In this document: piece after piece, positions 43,626-53,009 of the stretch
Numbering within the stretch: the first letter of the stretch is position 1
Layout of the letters: every line of letters starts with the position of its first letter
NCBI GenBank assembly: GCA_964552205.1
Contig: CAZKFT010000005.1
Location: forward strand, 23,105-87,104
From: JAIVGZ01 sp964552205
Lineage (GTDB): Bacteria > Pseudomonadota > Gammaproteobacteria > Natronospirales > JAIVGZ01
Length of the DNA: 64,000 nt
Direction of reading: 5' to 3'
The notes under the pieces: model-generated
Told to the model about the DNA's origin: nothing
The model's input: only the letters and a program-made list of their open reading frames with translations
Databases searched by the model: none
Made by a program: the position numbers and the translations under genes

Positions 43626-46600
43626 CTACCTGTATGTCAGCGGGAAGTCGATCTCGCGTGCATCGTCTCGTGCAACTGGTGACTGGCCCCCGCCGGTAAG
43701 CTCAGTCACCCTCATATTGACATGCCGCTTGAGCTCCTGCGCGGTAATTGAGCCGTCGCCATCGAGGTCGGCGGTACCCTCCCGAAGCCCCTCCAGAAGG
43801 GCAAATGTAAAGACGCCGTTGTTCCAGCGCTCCGACTCGTAGGCATATTCCATGCCACCCGCCGCCGCGAGGACAATGGCGCCCGAGTCACTGCGAAGCG
43901 CAGAGAAGTATTGGTTCAGACCCGACACATCGGTCTGCAAGGTTTGTTGTGCTGCCGCCCCGGCAAGCCTGAATCCGCGCGCACGCACCGGTCCGGCCGC
44001 CGATCTGGGAGCATCCTCCTCAATGGTGCCCGAATGACAACTGTCGAGCAGTACCAAGCGCTGGCGGCTGGGTAGACCGGCGACAATGTCAGTCAGGGCG
44101 CTGTATGGCAACCCACGGGCCGCGGGGGAGTCGGGGTCAATATCTGTCGTGCCGAAGTAATAGTTGTGGGATTCATCAAGGAAGCCGTGACCCGCCAGGA
44201 AAACGATGACGATGTCATCCACTGCACTGTCCTTGAGGAAGCTCGACTGCGTCAGGATGTTCTCACGGGTGGCTTCGGCGTCCAATACGGAGCGCACCTG
44301 CACGTTGCCTGGAAGCATATCTCCTGCACCTGCCAGCGCCATCAGGTCCCGCGCATCTTTCGCGGCGAAGTTGAGCGTCAGTTCCTCTCGTTGATACTCG
44401 GATACACCAACCGCATAAATCCATAGGGTGGGGTCTGGCGCACTGAAGTCAGCTCGTACATAGCTCGGTTCCGACCAGGCTGCCCGCCCGCTACGATCGA
44501 CTACTCTGGCTTCGATGCGGTTGAGACCCCTTGAAAGCGCAATTTCCTCCTGCGTTTCCTCCACCTGTGCAGGCAAGGCGACGCCGTTCACATAAAGTTG
44601 AACCTGCACCACGGGCTCACTGCCCGCGACAATCTGTAGCGGGACAGTCATGCGGCGATCACTGGTGACGGATGGTGGGCGAACAGTAAAAGCCACCGAC
44701 GGCGCTTGACTGGAACGATAGTCGGGCATCTCAGCGGTGACGCCGTTTCGCTCGGCACGGCGTGCTTGCGCCGCTCCCAGTAGCTCACGCTGGCGCGGGG
44801 TGCCCAGACCCAAACGCTCAAGAACGATATCAGGCCGGTTCAGCCACAGGTCCACCTCACGGTAGTCCATCACTTCGCCATCGAGGAGAAAGCTCACACC
44901 GTCCAGTGCGCCCGGTGTCGCCATGTAGTAACCATCAGGCAGTGCGACCACGAAATCGGCGCTCCCCATAGCCACCATGGTGGCGATGAGGTGGATTGGC
45001 CGCATGACACCGAAACCCTCAAGCACGACGCGCTCGACCGGTACCTCTGTTTCCCAGCGACTTGTCCTTGCTGCATCGATATCCCAGACACGAGTGCTGC
45101 CATCGTCACTTCCGGACCAGATTCTTCCCTCGCGCACGACGACGGAGTTGATCTTCCTTTGATGCGCCTGGAACGTGGCCAGGCGCGTTCCAGTGTGCGT
45201 GTGCCAGATCACCATTTGTCCGCCATCAGTTCCGCCAATCAGAAACCCTCCGTCGTCACTGAAAGCCAAGGCAGTAATCCTGTCCCACAGCGGCTGCATG
45301 TCCGCGATGTGAGCACCATCCTGGCCGCGCACTGTGACGAGTGGAATGTCGGGGTTCCAGAAGTCACCACCAGCCCTTGGAGCGTATCGGGCGACCTTCC
45401 CAGAGGGGGCATGGCTTGCACCCGGCTCACCCGCCGGCACCGTCGGTTCAGTGGAGGGGGTGACTGACAGCGATGCCAGATTCCAACTGTGCCCACCTTC
45501 GGCCCCGAGCGTGACGACATCACCTGCCCCGGACCCAACCTTGACTGATAGCACCGGTGTCGCTGCTGGTTGGATGGTATGGATGACGGTATCCGTGCCG
45601 ATGTCTACAACCCGTAGCAGGCCGCTCTCAACGCGGAATGCGGAACGCTGGTCAATGCTGGTGACTGCAAAATCCGGAGCCGCTAGGGGCAAATCGTCTT
45701 GGGCAACCCCGTCCATGCCAAACACCCGCCAGCGATCGCCGTCATGAACGGCGATCCGGCTTCCGGCTTCATTCACTTTTATGCAAGCAGGGCTCGCAAC
45801 CCCACTCTCGAATCGTCGTACTAGCCGTACCGGACCAAGTGCATGACGATCACAATAGGAATTCAGGGAAACACCGGACTCCCCGCATGGTATGTCGTAG
45901 GAGATGTCTGCGATTTCGACGACCCCCGCGGCGTCCACCGCGTACAGACGGCTTGCATCCTCTGACAAAGTCGCGGCCACCGGTGCAGTCGACAGTGCCC
46001 GCTGCTGCGTTGCAACGGCATCCCACCCCAGATTGAACAGGCGGAGCGTGCCGTCGTCGTACAGCGCCAGTGGGTACACACCAGCTGCCAACATGACGCT
46101 TGGTTGAGGCCCGTCGAATGACGGTCGGTGTACACCAAACTGTCGGGCCTGACGCCCACTCACCAAGTACGCCTCTATGAAGCCGAACTCGTCGCTGACC
46201 AAAATCATTCCTGTCTCGGCATCGTGTGCCAGCCGCGTTCCTACGACCCGTTGGGACCATGCTGCGCTGCGCGTTGGAATATGCCAAAGCGTCAGGACGG
46301 GTTGCCGTCCGCCCGCCGTCATGACCGTTGAGGTGATGGCCAGCAGCTCGGAGTTGCCGCCGACCGCGATGACTTCGTGGATATCGCCCGCGGGCTCGGT
46401 TTGTGGAATCACATTGATGGACAAGCCAAGATTGGGGAGGTCGGAGTACCACCAAGTCCGCTGCGTGCTGGTGAACCCCGTAAACCAGCGTCCATTCTCG
46501 TTTTGAATTTGTGGGGTCTGAGCTCCGAAAAGCATGGCCAGTGGCCGCGCTGTGTTGATATCAACGATGAGGTCTATGTGGAGGGGTGTACCGCTGAAGA

Positions 46601-47240
46601 GTGGCCCGCTGTCTGCAGACATGCGCCCTTCAATGCGAAACTGAGCCACCCGTCGGTGCCATTGTGTGCGCACGGCTTTGAGCGTCCAGCGGCCGTCGTC
46701 AACCTGCAGCCAAGAGGCGACTTCGGCAGGCAAAGGCTTGTGACTTCCCAAGGGCCACCGACTGTTCCCGAGCGCGTCGACCAGAATTTCTGCTGAGGAT
46801 GGCCCCGAGAACAGCGCTTGCATAGCTGCCTGCGCCTCCTGCGATGGTTCTGGGTTGTCCTCCGCGCCAGCGACGTCCACGCTGTCGGCGCCAATCCGGA
46901 CCCGGAAACGTCCGCGATGAGTCGGTCCGTTCTGCCATTCAGCATCCCGGAATGCGTCGAACTCGGCACGCTTGGTCCGATCGGCCATCACGAAGACTTC
47001 CCAGGCGGGCGTACCTCGTTCCTGGCGGCGCGTCATGGCCCGAATGTATTCCCCCATGACCACGAGTTCGACCGACTGTGGAGCATCTTTGGTTTCTGCG
47101 ACCCGGAACTGGTTGCGGGTCTGTGCGGACTGGTTCACGGAGGCGTCGAAGGGCAGGTGCACCTTGCCAAAAACGGCATCGCTTGCATCAGCCTGTGATG
47201 CAGCCATCAGCGCGGCCAGTAAGACTATTGCGGTACGCAT
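43626..47240 (-). CDS. Exported caspase-like (C14) protein with WD40 region and EF-hand motif
   Basis: A 1204-residue protein with signal peptide MRTAIVLLAALMAASQADA. Residues about 1-350 are unassigned. A WD40-like beta-propeller region follows, clearest around 650-740 (ALAFSDDGGFLIGGTDGGQMVIW, shown as consecutive blades with WSGSDDGSTRVWD). A bacterial Ig-like or linker section carries VQLYVNGVALP. The caspase-type peptidase domain near the C-terminus has catalytic H1018 in FLAGHGF and C1068 in LLDSCHSG, 50 residues apart as in metacaspases. A canonical EF-hand loop DLDGDGSITAQE lies at 1158-1169 near the end. It probably cleaves after basic residues in the periplasm under calcium control; both are inference. 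Start at 47240 is chosen for the signal peptide. It is divergent from the photolyase gene. Confidence 0.9.
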   Translation of the reverse strand: MRTAIVLLAALMAASQADASDAVFGKVHLPFDASVNQSAQTRNQFRVAETKDAPQSVELVVMGEYIRAMTRRQERGTPAWEVFVMADRTKRAEFDAFRDAEWQNGPTHRGRFRVRIGADSVDVAGAEDNPEPSQEAQAAMQALFSGPSSAEILVDALGNSRWPLGSHKPLPAEVASWLQVDDGRWTLKAVRTQWHRRVAQFRIEGRMSADSGPLFSGTPLHIDLIVDINTARPLAMLFGAQTPQIQNENGRWFTGFTSTQRTWWYSDLPNLGLSINVIPQTEPAGDIHEVIAVGGNSELLAITSTVMTAGGRQPVLTLWHIPTRSAAWSQRVVGTRLAHDAETGMILVSDEFGFIEAYLVSGRQARQFGVHRPSFDGPQPSVMLAAGVYPLALYDDGTLRLFNLGWDAVATQQRALSTAPVAATLSEDASRLYAVDAAGVVEIADISYDIPCGESGVSLNSYCDRHALGPVRLVRRFESGVASPACIKVNEAGSRIAVHDGDRWRVFGMDGVAQDDLPLAAPDFAVTSIDQRSAFRVESGLLRVVDIGTDTVIHTIQPAATPVLSVKVGSGAGDVVTLGAEGGHSWNLASLSVTPSTEPTVPAGEPGASHAPSGKVARYAPRAGGDFWNPDIPLVTVRGQDGAHIADMQPLWDRITALAFSDDGGFLIGGTDGGQMVIWHTHTGTRLATFQAHQRKINSVVVREGRIWSGSDDGSTRVWDIDAARTSRWETEVPVERVVLEGFGVMRPIHLIATMVAMGSADFVVALPDGYYMATPGALDGVSFLLDGEVMDYREVDLWLNRPDIVLERLGLGTPRQRELLGAAQARRAERNGVTAEMPDYRSSQAPSVAFTVRPPSVTSDRRMTVPLQIVAGSEPVVQVQLYVNGVALPAQVEETQEEIALSRGLNRIEARVVDRSGRAAWSEPSYVRADFSAPDPTLWIYAVGVSEYQREELTLNFAAKDARDLMALAGAGDMLPGNVQVRSVLDAEATRENILTQSSFLKDSAVDDIVIVFLAGHGFLDESHNYYFGTTDIDPDSPAARGLPYSALTDIVAGLPSRQRLVLLDSCHSGTIEEDAPRSAAGPVRARGFRLAGAAAQQTLQTDVSGLNQYFSALRSDSGAIVLAAAGGMEYAYESERWNNGVFTFALLEGLREGTADLDGDGSITAQELKRHVNMRVTELTGGGQSPVARDDAREIDFPLTYR

Positions 47241-47292
47241 ATCAAGAATCCTGCTGGATTTTGCGAGCGCTACGAGTCTAGCATGCAGCAAT

Positions 47293-48651
47293 ATGCCCAA
47301 TCCCGCCCTCATCTGGTTGCGCCGCGATCTTCGGCTCACTGACCACGCTCCTATCATGGCGGCCCTCTCGCAAGGCCGCGCGGTCATACCAGTATTTCTT
47401 GTCGATGTGGATGAAGGGCAGTGGAGTCCGGGTGCAGCAAGTCGATGGTGGTTGCACCATTCACTGGCAGTGCTGTCCGAGTCCATTGCCCAACGCGGGA
47501 ACCGTCTCATCATTCGTCGCGGCGAACCGTTGCGGACGCTGATCGATTTGTGCCGACAGACAGGCGCGGATGCTGTGTTTTGGCATCGCCTCTACGAGCC
47601 GGAGGCGACCGCGCGCGATGCACGCATCAAGCGGGCGCTGCTGGAGGAGGGTATAGAGGCAAGGAGTTTCGGGGGCGCGCTGCTCCACGAGCCTACCGCT
47701 TTCCTTAAAAAGGATGGGACGCCGTTCCGCGTATTCACTCCCTTCTGGAAGTCGCTGCTAACGGGTCTCGACCCACCCGCGGTTCATCCCTGCCCAGACC
47801 ACCTACCGAGCATCGCCACGCCAATCGACGGCCTTCAGGTGGACGACTTGGGCTGGAAGCCGCGCATTCCATGGGACCTTGGACTGGAAAGTACATGGCA
47901 ACCGGGCGAGTCCGGTGCGCTGCGGCGCTTGGGTGCATTTGCAGCAGGACCCGTTGCAGGTTACCAGCGCGCCCGTGATGTGCCGGCGGAGGACGGCGTG
48001 TCACGGCTATCGCCGAACCTGCACTTCGGTGAAATCACACCCAGACAGGTGTGGCATGCGGTCAAGTCGGGAGGCCACGGCGACAGCGGTGGCGCAGACG
48101 CATTCATTCGTGAGCTCGGATGGAGAGAGTTCGCGCATTCCATCCTCTTCCACTTTCCCCACACAACGACGCAACCCATGTATGAGAAGTATCGACACTT
48201 CCCCTGGCGAGAACGTCATGGCGATCTTTTGGAGTCATGGAAGCGCGGGCGAACGGGCTACCCCATCGTGGATGCGGGGATGCGTGAATTGTGGGCAACG
48301 GGTTGGATGCACAACCGCGTGCGCATGGTGGTCGCCTCATTGCTGGTGAAGAACCTTCGCATCCCCTGGAAGGAAGGCGCCAGTTGGTTCTGGGACACCT
48401 TGGTGGACGCTGACCTCGCCAACAACACCATGGGTTGGCAGTGGGCTGCAGGGTGTGGTGCGGATGCCGCTCCGTACTTCCGCATCTTCAACCCTATGCG
48501 CCAGCAGGAGCGCTTCGATCCGGAGTTGTCCTATGTGAAACGTTGGGTACCGGAGTTCGGCACCAAGGATTATCCTGACCCCGTCGTGCCATTCGCGGAG
48601 AGTCGCGATGAGGCGCTGGCGGCGCTCAAGTCATTGGGGAGTTCGTCATGA
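47293..48651 (+). CDS. phrB: Deoxyribodipyrimidine photolyase (class I CPD photolyase)
   Basis: A 452-residue cryptochrome/photolyase family protein. The N-terminal antenna domain starts ALIWLRRDLRLTDHAPI. FAD-binding motifs are GWREFAHSILFHFP, RTGYPIVDAGMRELWATGWMHNR, and DADLANNTMGWQWAAGCG; the last has the Asn opposite flavin N5 found in CPD photolyases. Tryptophans of the electron-transfer chain are in the same region. It repairs UV pyrimidine dimers using blue light. The ATG at 47293 is 52 bp from the divergent caspase-like gene. Its stop overlaps the lipoprotein start (ATGA). I see no 11-bp GTACA repeat in its promoter, unlike the cluster at 53046-59338. Confidence 0.95.
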   Translation: MPNPALIWLRRDLRLTDHAPIMAALSQGRAVIPVFLVDVDEGQWSPGAASRWWLHHSLAVLSESIAQRGNRLIIRRGEPLRTLIDLCRQTGADAVFWHRLYEPEATARDARIKRALLEEGIEARSFGGALLHEPTAFLKKDGTPFRVFTPFWKSLLTGLDPPAVHPCPDHLPSIATPIDGLQVDDLGWKPRIPWDLGLESTWQPGESGALRRLGAFAAGPVAGYQRARDVPAEDGVSRLSPNLHFGEITPRQVWHAVKSGGHGDSGGADAFIRELGWREFAHSILFHFPHTTTQPMYEKYRHFPWRERHGDLLESWKRGRTGYPIVDAGMRELWATGWMHNRVRMVVASLLVKNLRIPWKEGASWFWDTLVDADLANNTMGWQWAAGCGADAAPYFRIFNPMRQQERFDPELSYVKRWVPEFGTKDYPDPVVPFAESRDEALAALKSLGSSS

Positions 48652-49124
48652 AATTGCCTGTAGTGTTGCTCAGTTTTGTGCTGATGAGTGGGTGTGGCAT
48701 GCGGGAGTCCCCGTGCGGCCCGGATGGTGTCGAGGGTGCGCGCATGAGCTTGCTCGCGACCGACCTTGGCATGTCACGCTTGGCCCGAGAACAAGGTATG
48801 GAAGCTGCGTTTGCCGGTAACCTCACGGACGACGCGGTATTCCTGCCAATGAACTATCCCACCTTGTATGGCCCTCAGGACATAGCAACTTTCTTTTCCG
48901 GTACGGCGGGCTTGCAGCTGGCCTGGACCCCGGCAGACGCAGAGGTCGCACAAAGTTGTGAAATTGGCTATGTGTTCGGCGCCTGGACAGTAACCGGCGC
49001 CGACGCCGACGGTAACGAACTCGATGCGCGGGGGAAGTATCTGGGCATCTGGCGCCGCATGGATGACCAGTGGCGACTGTCGGTCTACATGCAGAATATG
49101 GACCCGGAAATGGCCTCGGACTGA
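48648..49124 (+). CDS. NTF2-like lipoprotein
   Basis: A 158-residue predicted lipoprotein. MKLPVVLLSFVLMSGC ends in a lipobox at Cys16. The rest looks like an NTF2/SnoaL-like (DUF4440-type) cone fold: an early helix, NLTDDAVFLPMNYPTLYGPQDIATFF, then a strand run ending KYLGIWRRMDDQWRLSVYMQN. No catalytic residues can be assigned. It is coupled to phrB by ATGA, which suggests a role in the same stress response, but that is inference. Its stop is 2 bp from the convergent ABC permease. Confidence 0.83.
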   Translation: MKLPVVLLSFVLMSGCGMRESPCGPDGVEGARMSLLATDLGMSRLAREQGMEAAFAGNLTDDAVFLPMNYPTLYGPQDIATFFSGTAGLQLAWTPADAEVAQSCEIGYVFGAWTVTGADADGNELDARGKYLGIWRRMDDQWRLSVYMQNMDPEMASD

Positions 49125-49125
49125 T

Positions 49126-51612
49126 TCAGGTCTGGCGTAGCACCAAAAGGGGCGACTGGTTGAGGACGCGCCGTGTTGCCAGCAAGCCGACAGTACCGAT
49201 GCCGAGGCCACCACCGAGAAGGCCGACACTCCACACCCAGGTGCTGAGTCCGAACTGGAAATCGAAAACCTCTCGCGCCAGAATCCAGCCAATGCCACTA
49301 GCCGCGATTGCCCCGAGCAATCCGGCCAATGCGCCCAGGGTCACGAACTCCGCGCCCAAGCCACGGAGAACGACTCCACGCGGTGCGCCGAATGTGCGCA
49401 GCATGGCGCTTTCCCGCAAGCGTTCGTCACGCGATGCGCTGATGGCAGCAAGCATCACCGTCACGCCCGCCAGCAAAGTGAAGATGAACACGAACTCCAC
49501 TGCGCGGGATGCTTGGTCGATGACACCGCGCACCTGATCGACGATGGCGTTGATATCGATGACCGTGATGGAAGGGAGTACGCGCATCAGATCCAGCAAC
49601 ACCCCACGTCTATCGTCGGGGAGGTAGAAGGCCGTGATCCAGTTCGCCGGCAAGCCTTCAAGCGTACCTGGAGGCATCTGCAGGAAAAAATTGGGGTTGA
49701 ATGAATCCCACTCCACGGTTCGCAAGCTGGTGATCGTCACGGTCAAGGATTCACCCGCGATGTCGTAGGTGAGCGTGTCGCCTAGACCAACGTCCAAGCG
49801 CTCTGCGAGTTCGACCTCGACAGACACCATAGGGGCATCCCGCTCGTCCTCAGTCCACCACCGTCCGGCGACCACTCGATTGTCTGGTTGTGGCTGCTCT
49901 GCCCAGCTGAGGTTGGCTTCACGATCCACGAACCCTTGCGCACGTCGGTTGAAATCCAGGGTCTCAACCGCTTGCTCGTTGATATGGGTGAGTCGCCCGC
50001 GGACCATCGGGAACAGCACGGGCTGGATTAGGTCGTTCTCCGAGAAGAAGCGGCGAACCGTATCGACCTCCTCGGTTTGGATGTTGATGATGAAGTGATT
50101 CGGCGCGTCATCCGGCAGTGTGTCTCGCCATCCACTCATCAGGTCGGTGCGCACGATCGCGAGCAGTAAGAGCACCATGATGCCGAGGCCGAAGGCAACA
50201 ATCTGCGCGATGCTCTCACGCCTACGACGGGCGATGTTGGCAACACCATAGCGCCAAGCCACGCCCACGCGACTGCGTAAGCGACCTACCATGGATACCA
50301 AAGCCATGGCGCCAAGAACGAGGGCCAGGGTCGTGACTGCTACACCGGCAGCGACCCAAGCGGTCAATTCGAGGTCCCGGGTCTGGGTGTAGAGAAGCAT
50401 ACCTACAGCAATCGCAGCGCTTCCATAAGCTATCCAAGCTGACAGCGGCGGCGGATCCAGGTCGCGTCGCAACACGCGCGCAGGCGAGACCTTTCTCAGT
50501 GGAAGAAGTGGAGGAAGTGCGAAGCCAACCAATACGATGACGCCCGTGGCGACTCCGATAAAGGCAGCCATGGGGGCCGGGGCGGGCAGCTCAGCAATGG
50601 AGAGCAAGCCCGCCATCATGCGCACCAGACCAGCCTGCGCGAGCCAACCTAGTGCCACTCCAAGGACGCTACCGATGACACCGGCAAACAACAGCTGAAG
50701 CGCGTACGCGCGGATGACGAAACTCTGACTCGCACCCATGCACTTGAGAATTGCAATCGCATCTAGATGGCGGGACGCATGTCGCCTCGCGGCCATCGCC
50801 ACTGCCACAGCAGCGAGCAGCACTGAAACTACAGCCGCTAGCCCGAGAAAGCGCGCAGCACGGTCCAGAGCGGCGGCCAATTCGGGGCGCTCCTCACGCA
50901 CAGTCTCCGTGCGTAACCCTCGCGGGAGTTCGCTCTGGATCTGCTCCCCGAATGCGTCTACCCGGTTTGCGTCGCCAGCGAGCAGCAGTCGGTAATTCAC
51001 GCGACTGCCCGGGCGTATGAGGTCTGTTGCAGCAACATCATCCAGGTTCATGAGTGCCGTGGGCGCGAAACTGGTGAAACCGAAGCCCTGATCGGGGGTG
51101 TACTCCAACACGCGATCCGCAACAAAGGTGGACGCGCCAATGGAGACGGTGTCGCCGACACTGGCTCCCAGTTGTGCGAACAATCGTGTATCGAGCCATA
51201 CCGTGCCGCGTGTGGGGATACCCGCTTCCACAACCTGCTCACCGAAAGGCTCTAGCGCTGTCCTGATCTGGCCGCGCAGCGGGTAGCCATCATCCACCGC
51301 CCGCACATTGGCGAGTACGGTGTCGTCACCGGCCACGATAACGCTGGCAAATGACCAGCGCTCCGCAGTACGAAGACCCGCCGCTTCGGCTTGTCCGCGC
51401 AATTCCGGGCCGGGTCGTTCGCGCCCGCGAATGATGAGATCAGCGGCGAGTATGTCGCTGGCTTGGCGCTCCATGCCCCGCGAGACCCGGTCCGTGAACA
51501 GGCCGACGGCGCTGATGGCCCCAACTGCCACCACCAATGCCGTCGCAAGAATGGCCAGTTCACCAGACTTGAAATCACGCCAGAACGCCTGCCAGGCAAA
51601 GTTGAACATCAA
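49126..51612 (-). CDS. ABC transporter permease with two FtsX domains (YbbP-like)
   Basis: An 828-residue membrane protein, near the 804 of E. coli YbbP. It has a long N-terminal helix (FNFAWQAFWRDFKSGELAIL then a hydrophobic ALVVAVGAISAVGLF), a MacB-type periplasmic domain, FtsX cores around 270-400 and 720-815, and ten or so transmembrane segments. With the ATPase at 51609-52301 (ATGA overlap) it forms a mechanotransmission-type ABC complex. In E. coli, ybbAP lies next to tesA, as here. The substrate has been proposed to be a lipid or lipoprotein-like cargo; the exact cargo is unknown. Confidence 0.9.
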   Translation of the reverse strand: MMFNFAWQAFWRDFKSGELAILATALVVAVGAISAVGLFTDRVSRGMERQASDILAADLIIRGRERPGPELRGQAEAAGLRTAERWSFASVIVAGDDTVLANVRAVDDGYPLRGQIRTALEPFGEQVVEAGIPTRGTVWLDTRLFAQLGASVGDTVSIGASTFVADRVLEYTPDQGFGFTSFAPTALMNLDDVAATDLIRPGSRVNYRLLLAGDANRVDAFGEQIQSELPRGLRTETVREERPELAAALDRAARFLGLAAVVSVLLAAVAVAMAARRHASRHLDAIAILKCMGASQSFVIRAYALQLLFAGVIGSVLGVALGWLAQAGLVRMMAGLLSIAELPAPAPMAAFIGVATGVIVLVGFALPPLLPLRKVSPARVLRRDLDPPPLSAWIAYGSAAIAVGMLLYTQTRDLELTAWVAAGVAVTTLALVLGAMALVSMVGRLRSRVGVAWRYGVANIARRRRESIAQIVAFGLGIMVLLLLAIVRTDLMSGWRDTLPDDAPNHFIINIQTEEVDTVRRFFSENDLIQPVLFPMVRGRLTHINEQAVETLDFNRRAQGFVDREANLSWAEQPQPDNRVVAGRWWTEDERDAPMVSVEVELAERLDVGLGDTLTYDIAGESLTVTITSLRTVEWDSFNPNFFLQMPPGTLEGLPANWITAFYLPDDRRGVLLDLMRVLPSITVIDINAIVDQVRGVIDQASRAVEFVFIFTLLAGVTVMLAAISASRDERLRESAMLRTFGAPRGVVLRGLGAEFVTLGALAGLLGAIAASGIGWILAREVFDFQFGLSTWVWSVGLLGGGLGIGTVGLLATRRVLNQSPLLVLRQT

Positions 51613-52301
51613 TCGCCCCCCGCGACGATGCGGCCAGCGTCAATTTCAAGGATGCGATCGCAGCGCTGCGCAAGAGAGGTGTCATGCGTGACGAGTACCA
51701 GCGTTGTGCCGCGTGAGGCATTCAGCTGGAAAAGGAGATCGATGATGCGCTGCCCGGTTTTCGCGTCGAGATTGCCGGTGGGTTCGTCAGCGAACAGTAC
51801 TGCCGGATTGGTCCCGAACGCACGTGCCAGTGCGACCCTTTGTTGCTCGCCGCCGGAGAGTTGCGAGGGGTAATGACCAAGGCGCTCGGCCAGACCGACT
51901 TCCGCCAGCACTTCGCGTGCTCGCTTCTGCGGCGCATCGTTGCCACTGAGTTCCAAAGGCAGCAAGGCGTTTTCGAGCGCTGTGAGGCTGGACAGCAAGT
52001 GGAAGGATTGAAAGACGAAGCCCACCAGCCGTGCACGCAACGCCGCTCTTCCATCCTCATCCAGGGCCGTCAGGTCAGTACCGTCCAGCCAGATATGGCC
52101 GGAAGTAGGCGTGTCCAGACCAGCCAACAAGCCAAGTAATGTCGATTTACCGGAACCTGAGGCGCCCACGATTGCCAAAGACTCACCACGCCCGACATTG
52201 AGTGAAACATCGTCGAGGATGGTGAGCATTCCCTCGGGGCTGGTAACCTGTTTCACCAGTCGTTCAGCACGCAGTATCGAATCCGGAGTTTTTGGCGTCA
52301 T
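51609..52301 (-). CDS. ABC transporter ATP-binding protein (LolD/YbbA-like)
   Basis: A 230-residue ATPase of the LolD/MacB/YbbA class. Walker A is GASGSGKSTLLGLLAGLD, the signature loop LSGGEQQRVALARA, Walker B VLFADEPTGNLD and H-loop LVLVTHD. Residues after the Q-loop (FQSFHLLSSLTALENALLPLEL) are typical of this class. It energises the permease encoded just downstream. The ATG at 52301 shares bases with the ATG of the divergent esterase gene at 52300, so their leaders fall inside each other's coding region or the transcripts are leaderless. Confidence 0.93.
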   Translation of the reverse strand: MTPKTPDSILRAERLVKQVTSPEGMLTILDDVSLNVGRGESLAIVGASGSGKSTLLGLLAGLDTPTSGHIWLDGTDLTALDEDGRAALRARLVGFVFQSFHLLSSLTALENALLPLELSGNDAPQKRAREVLAEVGLAERLGHYPSQLSGGEQQRVALARAFGTNPAVLFADEPTGNLDAKTGQRIIDLLFQLNASRGTTLVLVTHDTSLAQRCDRILEIDAGRIVAGGD

Positions 52302-52302
52302 G
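52299..52302. other. Overlapping divergent start codons (CATG)
   Basis: The four bases CATG contain the ATG of the plus-strand esterase gene (52300-52302) and the ATG of the minus-strand ATPase gene (52301-52299). If both starts are right, there is no 5' intergenic DNA and each promoter must lie in the opposite gene. A GGAG 11 bp upstream of the plus ATG supports that start. Confidence 0.7.
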
Positions 52303-52908
52303 TTGAGATCACTAGTCCTTATCTTCTTGTTATTGGCAGGCGGCCCCGCCAAGGCCGAGGCGCCCGTCATCCTGATCATGGGCGACAGCTTGAGCGCCGC
52401 CTATGGTATCGATACCCGTGAAGGCTGGGTGGCCTTGTTGGAGCAACGCCTCAACGAGAACGGGCACACCTATCGCGTCATCAATTCCAGCATCAGCGGT
52501 GACACCACCCGCAGCGGTGCCACCCGACTGCTGCGCGCACTGCGTGTCCACCAGCCATCAATCGTCATTATCGAACTCGGCGGTAACGATGGTCTACGCG
52601 GTATCTCCGTTTCCGAAATACGCGACAACCTCACCACCATGATCGAATCCTCAATCGAGGCAGGCGCCCAGCCCATGCTTGTATCGGTCAGCATCCCACC
52701 CAACTATGGCCAGGAATACCGCGACAGGTTCCGTCAGGTTTTCCTCGACCTCGCCGCATCCTACCAATTGGCGCATGTTTCGCTTGCCATCGAGGAAGTC
52801 GCAGGAGCCCCGGGCATGCTTCAGGATGACGGCATCCACCCCACCGCGGCGGCCCAGCCGATGATGCTCGAGCGCGTCTGGAGCGGGCTTCAAACCCTCC
52901 TCGATTAG
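52300..52908 (+). CDS. tesA: TesA-like SGNH-hydrolase (arylesterase/thioesterase/lysophospholipase)
   Basis: A 202-residue exported enzyme. The signal peptide is MLRSLVLIFLLLAGGPAKA. SGNH blocks are present: ILIMGDSLSAAYGID (catalytic Ser and GDSL motif), ISGDTT, GGNDGLRG and DDGIHPTAAAQ (catalytic D-x-x-H). This is the TesA/EstA/arylesterase type that acts on acyl esters and thioesters in the periplasm. The order YbbP-YbbA-TesA, divergent, matches E. coli. Its 3' end borders the 137-bp regulatory spacer of the FAD-oxidoreductase operon. Confidence 0.93.
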   Translation: MLRSLVLIFLLLAGGPAKAEAPVILIMGDSLSAAYGIDTREGWVALLEQRLNENGHTYRVINSSISGDTTRSGATRLLRALRVHQPSIVIIELGGNDGLRGISVSEIRDNLTTMIESSIEAGAQPMLVSVSIPPNYGQEYRDRFRQVFLDLAASYQLAHVSLAIEEVAGAPGMLQDDGIHPTAAAQPMMLERVWSGLQTLLD

Positions 52909-52910
52909 CG

Positions 52911-52930
52911 ATGTAGAAGAATAGTACAGG
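52911..52930 (+). promoter_or_regulatory. CarH/LitR-type operator, pair 1 upstream of the FAD-oxidoreductase operon
   Basis: Two cores 11 bp apart: GTAGA at 52913-52917 and GTACA at 52924-52928. It lies directly after the esterase stop, about 115 bp before the ATG at 53046. The 11-bp spacing and TnTACA-like core match the direct repeats bound by CarH (known for Thermus). The assignment is inferred from this and from the MerR-B12 gene at 59423. Confidence 0.6.
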
Positions 52931-53009
52931 TTATTGGGGTAGTGCAAGCCCTTATTTATTCTCGTATTTAATAAATTATTGCAATAACTGCAATCTTGCT
53001 GCACCATAT

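Noticed and set aside
43626..47240. Caspase-like protein as the effector of a CRISPR-linked or other defence system
   Set aside because: It has a signal peptide and no neighbouring defence, toxin or guide-RNA gene.
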